The notes: generated from the letters alone by a model not told the origin. Counted from the first letter of the stretch, positions 1-7,468 are shown. The stretch: 13,301 nucleotides of DNA from SAR202 cluster bacterium (GCA_009392675.1 VFFY01000199.1:1-13301), one strand, 5' to 3'. Made by a program: numbers and translations.

Positions 1-956
1 GGCATAAGTTATTCCCCAATGACATGGAACCCTTATTAAAAACATTAAAGGCTCACAACATAAGAGTTCTCCATATAATCGGTGGAAATGATTCAGCCGC
101 AACAGGATTAAGTGTTTCAGAGGCAGCCAGAGCGGATAAATATGAATTACAAGTCATAAACCTTCCAAAGACGATAGACAACGACATAGTTCTTACAGAT
201 CATTCTCCCGGCTATGGAAGCGCCGCACGATTCATAAGTCAAGCCACTTTCGGTGTTGGTAGAGACGCAGAAGCTATGGGAATAAACTCACCGATTTGTA
301 TTATTGAAGTTATGGGTAGGGATTCTGGGTGGTTGGCAACTGCTAGCTCCTTCTATAAAAAAACCGACCGTGATGCCCCACATTTCATAGGAATACCGGA
401 AGTTATATTTTCAGAGGAAAGCTTCATGATTTCCATTGAAAACGCATATAGGAATTACGGATATGCGGTAGCAGTTGTTTCAGAGAAAATAAGGTCCGGG
501 GAAGGTAATTTAGGCAGGGAAAACCCGCCGACTTTCACTGACGCTTTCGGACACAGTTATTTTGAAAGCCCTGGTAACTATTTGTCAGATCTTGTTGAAA
601 AAAGATTAGGTGTCAGATGTAGATGGGAAAAACCAGGAAGCATCCAGAGATCCTTAATGGACGCCGTGTCTACAACTGATCGTGAAGAGGCCTATGAATT
701 AGGCCAAAAGGCAATTGAAATGGCCCGATCTGAAATGAATGAGGTAATCGTGACAATAATCCGTTCTGATAATAAAAAATACCAATATTCTATAGGCTCA
801 GCAAACCTGAAAGATGTGGCCGGCAAAATAAAATATTTACCTGAAAATTACAGACCAAATGAAGAAGGATATACAAGCGATTCATTTAAGTCCTACCTCA
901 GGCCTTTATTAGGAAATCCAATACACGACACTGAACCCATCTTTAATTTACTTTGA
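1..956 (+). CDS. pfkA: 6-phosphofructokinase, PPi-type signature (5' end outside window)
   Basis: Phosphorylates fructose 6-phosphate to the 1,6-bisphosphate in cytosolic glycolysis. The reading frame is open to the left edge (codons from position 3 upstream of the first ATG at 24), and the visible product begins just before the nucleotide-binding loop, so the true start lies outside the window. Visible motifs in order are GGNDS (81-95), PKTIDND (165-185), MGRDSG (about 312-330) and an IQRS segment replacing the usual IQRGG. In this family, Asp at the second-glycine position of GGDGS and Lys in PKTIDND (instead of PGTIDND) mark pyrophosphate-dependent enzymes. Both are present, so I infer PPi rather than ATP as phosphoryl donor, which would make the step reversible. 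It ends upstream of a separate promoter and riboswitch, so it is probably not part of the downstream operon. The family call is firm; donor specificity is inferred from two residues. Confidence 0.9.
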   Translation, partial: HKLFPNDMEPLLKTLKAHNIRVLHIIGGNDSAATGLSVSEAARADKYELQVINLPKTIDNDIVLTDHSPGYGSAARFISQATFGVGRDAEAMGINSPICIIEVMGRDSGWLATASSFYKKTDRDAPHFIGIPEVIFSEESFMISIENAYRNYGYAVAVVSEKIRSGEGNLGRENPPTFTDAFGHSYFESPGNYLSDLVEKRLGVRCRWEKPGSIQRSLMDAVSTTDREEAYELGQKAIEMARSEMNEVIVTIIRSDNKKYQYSIGSANLKDVAGKIKYLPENYRPNEEGYTSDSFKSYLRPLLGNPIHDTEPIFNLL

Positions 957-958
957 AA

Positions 959-987
959 TTGACTCAACTATTGCACTAAGGTACGAT
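959..987 (+). promoter_or_regulatory. Sigma70-like promoter for the SAM-riboswitch operon
   Basis: A TTGACT box (959-964, five of six to consensus) and a TACGAT box (982-987, four of six) are separated by exactly 17 bases. Transcription would start near 993-996, about 20 bases before the riboswitch P1 stem, which is the expected arrangement. The -35 box sits directly behind the phosphofructokinase stop codon. It is called by pattern and position only. Confidence 0.5.
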
Positions 988-1010
988 TTTTCCACAAACT
1001 AAATATAGCG

Positions 1011-1143
1011 AACTTATCAAGAGTGGCTGAGGGATTGGCCCTTAGACGCCCGGCAACCGACTTTAATAAAGATTAACATACGCTCTTTTTGAAATACGGT
1101 GCCAATTCCAGCGGGATAATATAGTGCCCGGAAGATGAGAGAA
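1011..1143 (+). promoter_or_regulatory. SAM-I (S-box) riboswitch aptamer
   Basis: The S-box landmarks occur in order and at the right spacing. The P1 5' strand is CTTATC (1013-1018). Then come GAGGGATTGGCCC (1029-1041), CCCGGCAACC (1049-1058), GGTGCCAATTCC (1098-1109) and GATGAG (1134-1139), which closes P1 (six pairs with one G-U). These are the conserved purine-rich, K-turn and binding-pocket segments of the SAM-I family. The stretch between CAACC and GGTGCC (1059-1097) is the extended P3 region. The aptamer lies in front of mtnP and senses S-adenosylmethionine. High SAM should stabilise P1 and switch the downstream operon off through the terminator at 1165-1192. Confidence 0.93.
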
Positions 1144-1174
1144 CAAACAATAATTACTTTCAGTAACTTCTCTC
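1137..1174 (+). promoter_or_regulatory. Antiterminator pairing of the SAM riboswitch
   Basis: GAGAGAA (1137-1143) includes the 3' strand of P1 and is perfectly complementary over seven bases to TTCTCTC (1168-1174), which is the 5' arm and loop of the terminator. Forming this helix breaks both P1 and the terminator. Without SAM this pairing lets polymerase continue into mtnP; with SAM, P1 captures GATGAG and the terminator forms. The pairing is read directly from the sequence; the switching logic is that of known S-box leaders. Confidence 0.75.
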
Positions 1175-1192
1175 TTTGGGAAGTTTTTTTTT
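1165..1192 (+). terminator. Intrinsic terminator in the SAM riboswitch leader
   Basis: The hairpin has arms AACTTC (1165-1170) and GAAGTT (1180-1185), extendable by a T-G and a C-G pair to an eight-pair stem with a five-base loop (1173-1177). A run of nine T residues follows (1184-1192). It lies 32 bases before the mtnP start and is mutually exclusive with the antiterminator helix, so it acts as the regulated attenuator of the operon. Confidence 0.85.
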
Positions 1193-1224
1193 GGTGAAAA
1201 GTTATCGGAACTCAATTTAACAAT

Positions 1225-2088
1225 ATGATAGAAACTGCTTTTATCGGTGGGTCCGGAGTCTATGAATTGGAAGGCCTTAAAGATCTCGAGGCCATTGAAA
1301 TCACTACCCCTTTTGGTAATACAAGTTCCGCGGTCACATTAGGGTCAATTGGAAATAAAAGAGCAGCATTCATACCAAGGCATGGCACTGATCATTCTCT
1401 ATCGCCTTCAGAAATTCCCTACAGAGCTAACATTTATGCTTTAAAGACTTTGGGAGTCAAAAAAGTGGTATCGGTATCCGCAGTGGGAAGCTTAAATGAA
1501 GCAATCAAACCGTTAGATGTAGTAATTCCAGACCAACTGATAGACCGAACAAAATCCAGAGAAGATACCTTCTTTGGGGATGGCCTTGTAGCTCACATAA
1601 GCTTCGCAAATCCGTTTTGCAAAGATCTTTCAAAAATGATCGATTCTTTTTGTGAAAGCTTAGCAATAGATCGACATTTGTCTGGTACCTACGTAGCCAT
1701 AGAAGGCCCTCAATTTTCCACCAAAGCCGAGTCCAATTTGTACAGAAAATGGGGTTGCGACATCATTGGAATGACTGCTATCCCTGAGGCTAAATTAGCT
1801 CGTGAAGCGGAGATGTGTTATGCGACGGTAGCTCTTGTCACAGATTATGACTGTTGGAAGGAAGATCAAGAAGATGTGACCGCTAGCATGGTAATTAGTA
1901 ATCTCAAACAAAATGTGGAGACTTCAAAAAAACTTATCAGTAAAATAGCGGAAAATATTGATTTATTAGAGGACGAGTGCATATGCAATGCATCTTTGCA
2001 AGATGCACTGGTGACTCAAAGAATTCTAGACAACCAGAAAAGCGCAAAGAAACTAGGTGTGTTACTGCAAAAATATATAACGGTCTGA
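1225..2088 (+). CDS. mtnP: 5'-methylthioadenosine phosphorylase
   Basis: Splits methylthioadenosine, the by-product of polyamine and other SAM-consuming reactions, with phosphate into adenine and 5-methylthioribose 1-phosphate. The 287-residue length is normal. A GGSG phosphate-binding loop lies near residue 8, PRHG at 51-54, EGPQFST at 160-166, and a TDYDCW motif at 206-211. The Asp pair in TDYDCW is typical of MTA phosphorylases, which accept 6-aminopurines, whereas guanosine/inosine phosphorylases carry Asn here. I therefore prefer MTAP over a general purine nucleoside phosphorylase. It is the first gene behind the SAM riboswitch. The ATG lacks a strong Shine-Dalgarno (only GGAA at 1207-1210), but no other start fits the family N-terminus. 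The C-terminal ~45 residues are less conserved. Some related enzymes act on S-methyl-5'-thioinosine, so exact substrate is less sure than family. Confidence 0.92.
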   Translation: MIETAFIGGSGVYELEGLKDLEAIEITTPFGNTSSAVTLGSIGNKRAAFIPRHGTDHSLSPSEIPYRANIYALKTLGVKKVVSVSAVGSLNEAIKPLDVVIPDQLIDRTKSREDTFFGDGLVAHISFANPFCKDLSKMIDSFCESLAIDRHLSGTYVAIEGPQFSTKAESNLYRKWGCDIIGMTAIPEAKLAREAEMCYATVALVTDYDCWKEDQEDVTASMVISNLKQNVETSKKLISKIAENIDLLEDECICNASLQDALVTQRILDNQKSAKKLGVLLQKYITV

Positions 2089-2105
2089 AATTAGAGGAGT
2101 GTGTA

Positions 2106-2459
2106 ATGCCTAAACAAATCGAAGGGGAACCTTACGTTAGAATCTCGGTGGATGAGGCCGCCGACCTACATGGTAATGAAGATGTGGTTTTTGTGGACGT
2201 ACGGAGAACTGATGAATACATTGAAGGTCATGTAGAGGGAGCCTTGTTTATAACGGTAGATGATGTTCTCGGACGCATAGAGGAACTTCCTAGAGACAAA
2301 GATCTCTTGTTCATATGCGCCGCTGGTGTCAGGAGCGGCCTTGCTTGTGAAATGGCTGCTGCAATGGGATATGACTCATCGAAGCTATACAACATTGAAG
2401 AAGGTACGCCAACGTGGATCGAACGTGGTTACCCGACTAGTCAAGGTACTGATTTATAG
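2106..2459 (+). CDS. Single-domain rhodanese-like protein
   Basis: A 117-residue stand-alone rhodanese domain, probably a cytosolic sulfurtransferase or sulfur carrier. The fold's VFVDVRRTDEYIEGHVEGA block is at about residues 28-46. The active-site loop is CAAGVRS with Cys71 as the persulfide-forming residue and Arg76 closing the loop, so it looks catalytically competent. I chose the ATG at 2106 because GAGGAG (2094-2099) sits six bases upstream. An in-frame ATG at 1977 would overlap mtnP by 112 bases and add 43 non-rhodanese residues, so I reject it. It is 17 bases behind mtnP and 3 bases before the kinase gene, clearly translationally packed in the SAM-cycle operon. Its sulfur donor and acceptor are unknown. 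A link to homocysteine/cysteine sulfur metabolism is only inference from location. Confidence 0.88.
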   Translation: MPKQIEGEPYVRISVDEAADLHGNEDVVFVDVRRTDEYIEGHVEGALFITVDDVLGRIEELPRDKDLLFICAAGVRSGLACEMAAAMGYDSSKLYNIEEGTPTWIERGYPTSQGTDL

Positions 2460-2462
2460 TTC

Positions 2463-3410
2463 ATGTCTTTATTAGTTGTCGGGTCCGTAGCATATGATTC
2501 AGTAACAACGGCGGCAGGATCGCGAACAGACTCTCTGGGTGGTTCTGCGTTGTATTTCAGTGCTTCAGCAAGCTATTTCACGGATGTCAGTTTGGTGGCT
2601 GTTGTAGGAGAAGATTTTTCAGAAGCAGATAGAAACAAAATGAGCGGCAGAAAAGTCGATATAACAGGTCTTGAAACAGCAAAAGGCAAAACTTTCCGAT
2701 GGGAAGGAATTTATGACCCCAAAAACCTAAATTCCCGTGAGACAATAGATACCCAATTGAATGTTTTTGCCGATTTTTCTCCCTCACTGGCGAAAAATAA
2801 CATCTCCCACCCCTGCTTGTTCCTAGCAAATATCGATCCTTTATTACAACGGGATGTGCTAACACAAATGAAACCTAAACCGAGGATTGTGGCACTCGAC
2901 ACTATGGATTATTGGATTAATGACCATAAAGATAATTTGAGCAAAACAATTGAAAACGTCGATGTCCTCTTTATGGATGAAACAGAGATCAAATCATTCA
3001 CTTCAAAACCTAATATATTTTCTGCAGCCCAAGCTGTCCGGGATATGGGGCCCCGTTTAGTTCTTGTGAAAAGAGGTGAATACGGGGTCGTAATGTTTAA
3101 TGAGGGAGATATATTCTCAGTACCTGCTTTTCCTGTAGAAGACGTCATAGACCCCACTGGGGCAGGCGACTCCTTTGCTGGTGGGTTCATGGGATATTTA
3201 TCCAATATGAACGATTTTTCCCCGGAGACTCTCAGAAGAGCTGCTGTGATCGCGTCTGTAATGGGATCATTCACAGTTGAAGGGTTTAGCACAGATCGAG
3301 TCGGCAACCTCACCCATTTGGAAATTGAAGAGAGATTCCGTGGTATTGCAGGTATGACCTATTTTAAGCCCCTGGAAAACCAAGAACAGCTATTTAGTAA
3401 AACAAATTAA
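2463..3410 (+). CDS. PfkB-family (ribokinase-like) kinase, candidate adenosine kinase
   Basis: A 315-residue ribokinase-fold enzyme that phosphorylates a sugar or nucleoside hydroxyl with ATP. The N-terminal strand SLLVVGSVAYDS is followed by a double-Gly LGGSA segment (about residues 25-29), typical of substrate binding in this family. The second PfkB signature DPTGAGDSF spans 230-238, with Asp236 as the likely catalytic base and the GAG as anion hole. Its place between mtnP/rhodanese and S-adenosylhomocysteinase suggests the substrate is adenosine released from SAH. Phosphorylating it to AMP would pull the reversible hydrolase forward. That is inference from context; ribokinase-like sugar kinases cannot be excluded by sequence alone. 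Methylthioribose kinase is unlikely because MtnK belongs to a different fold. Only three bases separate it from the rhodanese stop, so it probably relies on translational coupling. Confidence 0.82.
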   Translation: MSLLVVGSVAYDSVTTAAGSRTDSLGGSALYFSASASYFTDVSLVAVVGEDFSEADRNKMSGRKVDITGLETAKGKTFRWEGIYDPKNLNSRETIDTQLNVFADFSPSLAKNNISHPCLFLANIDPLLQRDVLTQMKPKPRIVALDTMDYWINDHKDNLSKTIENVDVLFMDETEIKSFTSKPNIFSAAQAVRDMGPRLVLVKRGEYGVVMFNEGDIFSVPAFPVEDVIDPTGAGDSFAGGFMGYLSNMNDFSPETLRRAAVIASVMGSFTVEGFSTDRVGNLTHLEIEERFRGIAGMTYFKPLENQEQLFSKTN

Positions 3411-3432
3411 GAGCGAGAACAGGAGATATAGA

Positions 3433-4704
3433 TTGGGAACGACAAACTCACCAGGAGACGTCAAAGATATTACTTTGGCATCTGAAGGGGTCCGACGGAT
3501 CAATTGGGCTGAACGCGAAATGCCCGTGTTACGACAAATTAAAGAACGATTCATTAAAGAAAAGCCCTTTAAAGGGCTTAGAATCGCAGGATGCTTGCAC
3601 GTAACTTCCGAGACCGCAAATTTGGCAATAACCTTGCGGGATGGTGGTGCTGACGTATTTTTATGCGCAAGCAACCCTTTAAGTACTCAGGATGACGTGG
3701 CGGCAGCTTTAGTGTCAGAATATGGGATTCCTACCTATGCCATAAAAGGGGAGGACACTGACACTTATTATCAGCATATTATCTCGGTCCTAAATACCAA
3801 ACCACATATGACAATGGATGACGGAGCCGATTTGGTAGCCACTTTGCACGGTGATCGTACTGACCTAATGGAAAACATTATAGGTGGCATGGAGGAAACT
3901 ACAACAGGGGTAATTAGGTTAAAAAGTCTAGCCGACGAAGGTAACCTCAAATACCCGGTGATTGCTGTCAACGATGCTGATACTAAGCATTTTTTTGACA
4001 ATCGTTATGGTACCGGCCAAAGTACTTTAGATGGCATAACACGGGCAACAAATGTCCTGTGGGCAGGGAAAACTGTTGTAGTTGTAGGCTATGGCTGGTG
4101 TGGCCGGGGAGTGGCTATGAGGGCTAGGGGAATGGGTGGTAATACCGTCGTATGTGAAGTTAATTCCATAAGAGCTCTCGAGGCAGCAATGGACGGTCAT
4201 CAGGTCATGAAAATGGAAGAGGCGGCTAAAATAGGTGACATTTTCATTACAGTAACTGGTGGTATGAAGGCCATTGATAGAAAACATGTTGCGAACATGA
4301 AAGATGGGGTATTGCTGGCCAATAGTGGGCACTTCAATGTCGAAATCGACATTGAAGGAATGGATGAGATTTCAGATAGTAAAAGTGAAGTCAAACCGTT
4401 TGTAGAACAATACATCCTAACCAATGGCAACCGAATAAATTTACTAGCTGAAGGACGCCTTATCAACTTGGCTGCAGCAGAAGGTCACCCCTCCGCCGTT
4501 ATGGATATGAGTTTCGCAGATCAGTCGCTATCCGCAGAGTTCGTAGCCAAAGAGTATAAAAATCTGGAAAATCAAGTTTATGTGGTACCAAGAGAAATTG
4601 ACGATGAAGTAGGGAGACTAAAATTGCTGTCAATGGGTATAGCGATTGATGAGCTCACAGCGGAGCAAGAAAAATACCTAAACAGCTGGAACGTTGGTAC
4701 CTAA
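3433..4704 (+). CDS. ahcY: S-adenosylhomocysteinase (SAH hydrolase)
   Basis: Hydrolyses S-adenosylhomocysteine, the inhibitory product of SAM-dependent methylation, to homocysteine and adenosine using tightly bound NAD. The product has 423 residues. LHVTSETA near residue 55 and SNPLSTQDD near 80 form the substrate domain. K185 and D189 in TKHFFD match the catalytic Lys/Asp pair. GYGWCGRG (219-226) is the NAD-binding Rossmann loop, and the C-terminal GHPSAVMDMSF block is conserved. It ends at NSWNVGT without the Lys/Tyr-containing KPDHYRY-type tail of animal and many proteobacterial enzymes. That makes it the short form common in archaea and thermophilic bacteria. The start is TTG at 3433 with AGGAG (3421-3425) seven bases upstream; no ATG fits. 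It is 22 bases behind the kinase gene and 40 before metK, in the same SAM-controlled operon. Confidence 0.96.
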   Translation: MGTTNSPGDVKDITLASEGVRRINWAEREMPVLRQIKERFIKEKPFKGLRIAGCLHVTSETANLAITLRDGGADVFLCASNPLSTQDDVAAALVSEYGIPTYAIKGEDTDTYYQHIISVLNTKPHMTMDDGADLVATLHGDRTDLMENIIGGMEETTTGVIRLKSLADEGNLKYPVIAVNDADTKHFFDNRYGTGQSTLDGITRATNVLWAGKTVVVVGYGWCGRGVAMRARGMGGNTVVCEVNSIRALEAAMDGHQVMKMEEAAKIGDIFITVTGGMKAIDRKHVANMKDGVLLANSGHFNVEIDIEGMDEISDSKSEVKPFVEQYILTNGNRINLLAEGRLINLAAAEGHPSAVMDMSFADQSLSAEFVAKEYKNLENQVYVVPREIDDEVGRLKLLSMGIAIDELTAEQEKYLNSWNVGT

Positions 4705-4744
4705 CCAAAATCAAATTGTTGGTTTATCACTTGGAGATTGAATT

Positions 4745-5956
4745 ATGAGTTTAAATTTTATGGAATCTGAATCATACTTATTCACTTCGGAATCAGTAAC
4801 TGAAGGACATCCTGACAAGATATGTGACCAGATTTCCGACGGTGTTCTAGACGCTATGCTTAAATTAGACCCTAGGGCCAGAGTGGCATGTGAAGTCGCT
4901 TGTACCACGGGGCTAGTAGTAGTGATGGGGGAAATAAGTATATCTGAAGGGTATGTTGATATTCCTGGATTGGTCAGAAACACAATTAAAAACATTGGAT
5001 ATACCGATCCAGCCTACGGTTTCGACTATCAAACCTGCGGGGTGATGGTTGCGATCGATGAGCAATCATCTGATATATCTGAAGGCGTTAGCAATGCTTT
5101 GGAAACCAGGTCAAAAGACATGTCAGATGATGAAGTTGAATCATTGGGAGCCGGAGACCAGGGAATGATGGTGGGGTTTGCATGTGACGAGACTCCAGAA
5201 TTGATGCCACTACCAATGTCGCTCTCTCATCAATTAACAAAAAAACTGTCCGAAGTAAGGAAAAGTGGGGAATTAAAATACCTTCGACCAGATGGCAAAT
5301 CCCAAGTCACAGTGGAATATTCCAAGGGCAAGCCCAAACGTGTGCACACCGTTCTACTTAGTAATCAGCATGATCCTGATGTAGAGAACAAAATCATTGA
5401 AAAAGACCTCATTGAAAAGGTGGCCAAGGATATAATCCCTAAAGATTTACTTATTGACACCCGATTCATTGTAAATCCATCCGGGAGGTTTGTTATAGGT
5501 GGGCCTGTCGGAGATACTGGCTTGACCGGTAGAAAAATATTGGTTGACACTTACGGTGGAATGGCGAGACATGGTGGTGGTGCATTTTCAGGAAAGGACC
5601 CAACAAAGGTCGATAGGTCGGCTGCTTATGCAGCCAGATGGGTAGCAAAAAATTTGGTAGCCTCAGGTGTCGCAAGTAGAGCTGAAGTCCAAGTATCCTA
5701 TGCAATCGGGATCTCAGCTCCTATATCGGTCTCAGTAGAAACTTTTGGTACAAATAAAATTTCAAACCACGAAATCGATCAGATAGTAGAAACACATTTT
5801 GATCTGAGGCCAGGGGCGATAATAAGGGATCTAGATCTCAGGCGGCCGATATATGCCCAGACAGCCTCATACGGACACTTCGGAAGAACCGACATTGATC
5901 TACCCTGGGAGAGAACCAATAAAGTTGAAGATATTAAAAAAGCCATAAACCTTTAA
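4745..5956 (+). CDS. metK: S-adenosylmethionine synthetase (methionine adenosyltransferase)
   Basis: Makes SAM from methionine and ATP, releasing phosphate and pyrophosphate. The product has 403 residues, slightly longer than the usual bacterial ~385, and is clearly the bacterial MetK rather than the archaeal type. GHPDK (21-25) holds the catalytic His, GAGDQG (135-140) is MetK signature 1, and GGGAFSGKD (277-285) is signature 2 in the P-loop-like region. I chose the ATG at 4745 because GGAG (4733-4736) precedes it at eight bases. An ATG at 4760 (residue 6) is a weaker alternative. It closes the SAM-cycle set, so SAM synthesis and both recycling branches share one SAM-sensing leader. The PPi it releases could feed the PPi-type phosphofructokinase encoded upstream, a speculative link. 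Confidence 0.97.
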   Translation: MSLNFMESESYLFTSESVTEGHPDKICDQISDGVLDAMLKLDPRARVACEVACTTGLVVVMGEISISEGYVDIPGLVRNTIKNIGYTDPAYGFDYQTCGVMVAIDEQSSDISEGVSNALETRSKDMSDDEVESLGAGDQGMMVGFACDETPELMPLPMSLSHQLTKKLSEVRKSGELKYLRPDGKSQVTVEYSKGKPKRVHTVLLSNQHDPDVENKIIEKDLIEKVAKDIIPKDLLIDTRFIVNPSGRFVIGGPVGDTGLTGRKILVDTYGGMARHGGGAFSGKDPTKVDRSAAYAARWVAKNLVASGVASRAEVQVSYAIGISAPISVSVETFGTNKISNHEIDQIVETHFDLRPGAIIRDLDLRRPIYAQTASYGHFGRTDIDLPWERTNKVEDIKKAINL

Positions 5957-5975
5957 TAAATTTTAGGGGGGTGTC

Positions 5976-7397
5976 TTGACTATAAAATTTGGCACAGATG
6001 GCTGGCGGGCCCTGATGCCAGAAGAGTTCACAATAGAAAATGTGAAGATATGCGCGCAAGCAGTTTGTAATTTCATGAAAGACCGCGAGATAGAGGAAAA
6101 CGGTCTAATCATTGGATATGACACAAGACTGAATTCCAATATTTTCGCTGAAGCCGTGGCAGAAGTTGCAACAGGTAACCAGATCCCTGTAATTCTATGT
6201 GATCGGCCCTGCCCAACCCCTGTATTAAGTTATAACCTGGTGTCACGAGAATGTGGTGCTGGAGTGGTAATAACAGCGAGTCATAACTCATCGGAGTGGA
6301 ACGGTTTCAAATTCAAACCGTCATACGGTGGAAGTGCTTCTGAAGCAATAATTTCAGAAATTGAGCAATACATATCCGAGGTGGAAGAATCTCAAACCAT
6401 TTCAACAATGCCTGTCGAAACCGCAGAAAAAATAGGGTTGTTAGAGAAATTGGACCCCGAACCGACCTATTTAAACCACATAGCGGAACTAGTCGACCTA
6501 AACAGGATTAGAAATGCCGGTCTAAATATAGCAATAGATTCCATGCATGGTGCAGGATCAAAATATTTCGCCAAACTAATAGAAGGTGGATCAAGTCGGG
6601 TAGAAGAAATTAGGGGAAATCCAGACCCTAGTTTCCCCGGCATGATTCAACCAGAACCGATAGAGAAAAATCTCGAGCCCTTAAGAAAACTCCTTTCTAA
6701 CTCCAATTTTGATGTGGGTTTAGCGACTGACGGGGATGCTGATCGTTTGGGTCTTATAGACGAAGAAGGTAATTACGTTTCCACACTTCACACCTTTGCC
6801 CTAATTTGCCAACACCTCCTCGAAAATCTGGGCTTGAAGGGCCCAATAATAAAATCCATAACCATGACTAACATGATAAATAAGTTAGGCGAAGTACATG
6901 ATATAGATGTGATAGACACTCCTGTGGGATTTAAATATTTGGGCCCAGTGATGATGGAGGAGAATGCAATAGCTGCGGGAGAGGAAAGCGGAGGATATGG
7001 ATTTATAGGTCACATTCCAGAAAGAGATGGTTTACTTTCTGGCCTACTGATACTAGACATGATGTCTGTTACGAGTTTAAATCCTTCAGACTTGCTGGAG
7101 GAGTTGGAAAAAATAACAGGTCCGTATCATTTTGATAGGAAAGATATAGCATTTAATGAGCAAGATCGTGAAGATAAATTACTTAGAATAACTAAGCCCA
7201 CATTTGAACATTTAGGGGAATTGAAGGTTTTAAACACCGACAGCAGAGATGGACTGAAACTACACCTTGAAGAAAATGCATGGGCCCTTATTAGGTTCTC
7301 AGGCACAGAGCCGTTGATCAGACTCTATGCTGAGGGAACTAGCGCTGACCAGGTAAAAAAAATCATTGAAAATTGCCGTATGATAATTGACGGGTGA
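5976..7397 (+). CDS. Phosphoglucomutase/phosphomannomutase (alpha-D-phosphohexomutase)
   Basis: Interconverts hexose 1- and 6-phosphates, linking glycolysis to nucleotide-sugar and polysaccharide synthesis. The 473-residue chain has the four superfamily domains. The TASHN loop (100-104) carries the phospho-serine Ser102, DGDADR (252-257) is the Mg-binding loop, GEESGG (335-340) contacts the sugar, and RFSGTEP (440-446) binds phosphate. All catalytic residues are present. GEESGG is typical of the PGM/PMM group rather than phosphoglucosamine mutases, but it does not decide between glucose and mannose. Translation starts at TTG (5976), preceded by a G-rich Shine-Dalgarno (AGGGGGG about 5965-5971); the family's FGTDGWR motif begins four residues later, supporting this start. 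It follows metK by 19 bases and may be cotranscribed with the SAM operon, though it has no known part in SAM metabolism. Confidence 0.93.
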   Translation: MTIKFGTDGWRALMPEEFTIENVKICAQAVCNFMKDREIEENGLIIGYDTRLNSNIFAEAVAEVATGNQIPVILCDRPCPTPVLSYNLVSRECGAGVVITASHNSSEWNGFKFKPSYGGSASEAIISEIEQYISEVEESQTISTMPVETAEKIGLLEKLDPEPTYLNHIAELVDLNRIRNAGLNIAIDSMHGAGSKYFAKLIEGGSSRVEEIRGNPDPSFPGMIQPEPIEKNLEPLRKLLSNSNFDVGLATDGDADRLGLIDEEGNYVSTLHTFALICQHLLENLGLKGPIIKSITMTNMINKLGEVHDIDVIDTPVGFKYLGPVMMEENAIAAGEESGGYGFIGHIPERDGLLSGLLILDMMSVTSLNPSDLLEELEKITGPYHFDRKDIAFNEQDREDKLLRITKPTFEHLGELKVLNTDSRDGLKLHLEENAWALIRFSGTEPLIRLYAEGTSADQVKKIIENCRMIIDG

Positions 7398-7445
7398 AGG
7401 CTACCTAAGATAAAAGTATTTAATTTGCGCCTTATGTCCGCAATT

Positions 7446-7460
7446 CTGAAGAGACTTCGG
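7446..7460 (+). promoter_or_regulatory. Small hairpin touching the Ldh2-gene Shine-Dalgarno
   Basis: CTGAAG and CTTCGG arms (7446-7451 and 7455-7460) form a six-pair stem with one T-G wobble and a three-base loop. Its last two bases are the first two of the GGAGG ribosome-binding site for the GTG start at 7469. It could modestly modulate translation, but a stem this short may be chance. Confidence 0.2.
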
Positions 7461-7468
7461 AGGTTGAA

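Noticed and set aside
24..26. ATG as start of phosphofructokinase.
   Set aside because: The frame is open to the window edge and this ATG would leave out the first strand and the usual N-terminal glycine loop, so the gene is cut by the window.
971..1005. TTGCAC with TAAATA as an alternative promoter before the riboswitch.
   Set aside because: The spacing of 23 bases is too long; TTGACT-17-TACGAT at 959-987 fits better.
1977..2105. An upstream in-frame ATG would extend the rhodanese by 43 residues.
   Set aside because: It lies within mtnP, has no Shine-Dalgarno, and the extra residues do not resemble rhodanese, whereas the ATG at 2106 has GAGGAG at six bases.
2909..3313. A 134-codon minus-strand ORF antisense to the PfkB kinase gene.
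   Set aside because: It lies wholly inside a well-supported gene, has no family motifs, and is a shadow of codon usage.
4027..4466. Two minus-strand ORFs of 101 and 88 codons opposite ahcY.
   Set aside because: Both are antisense to strongly conserved ahcY motifs, and the translations are low-complexity without domains.
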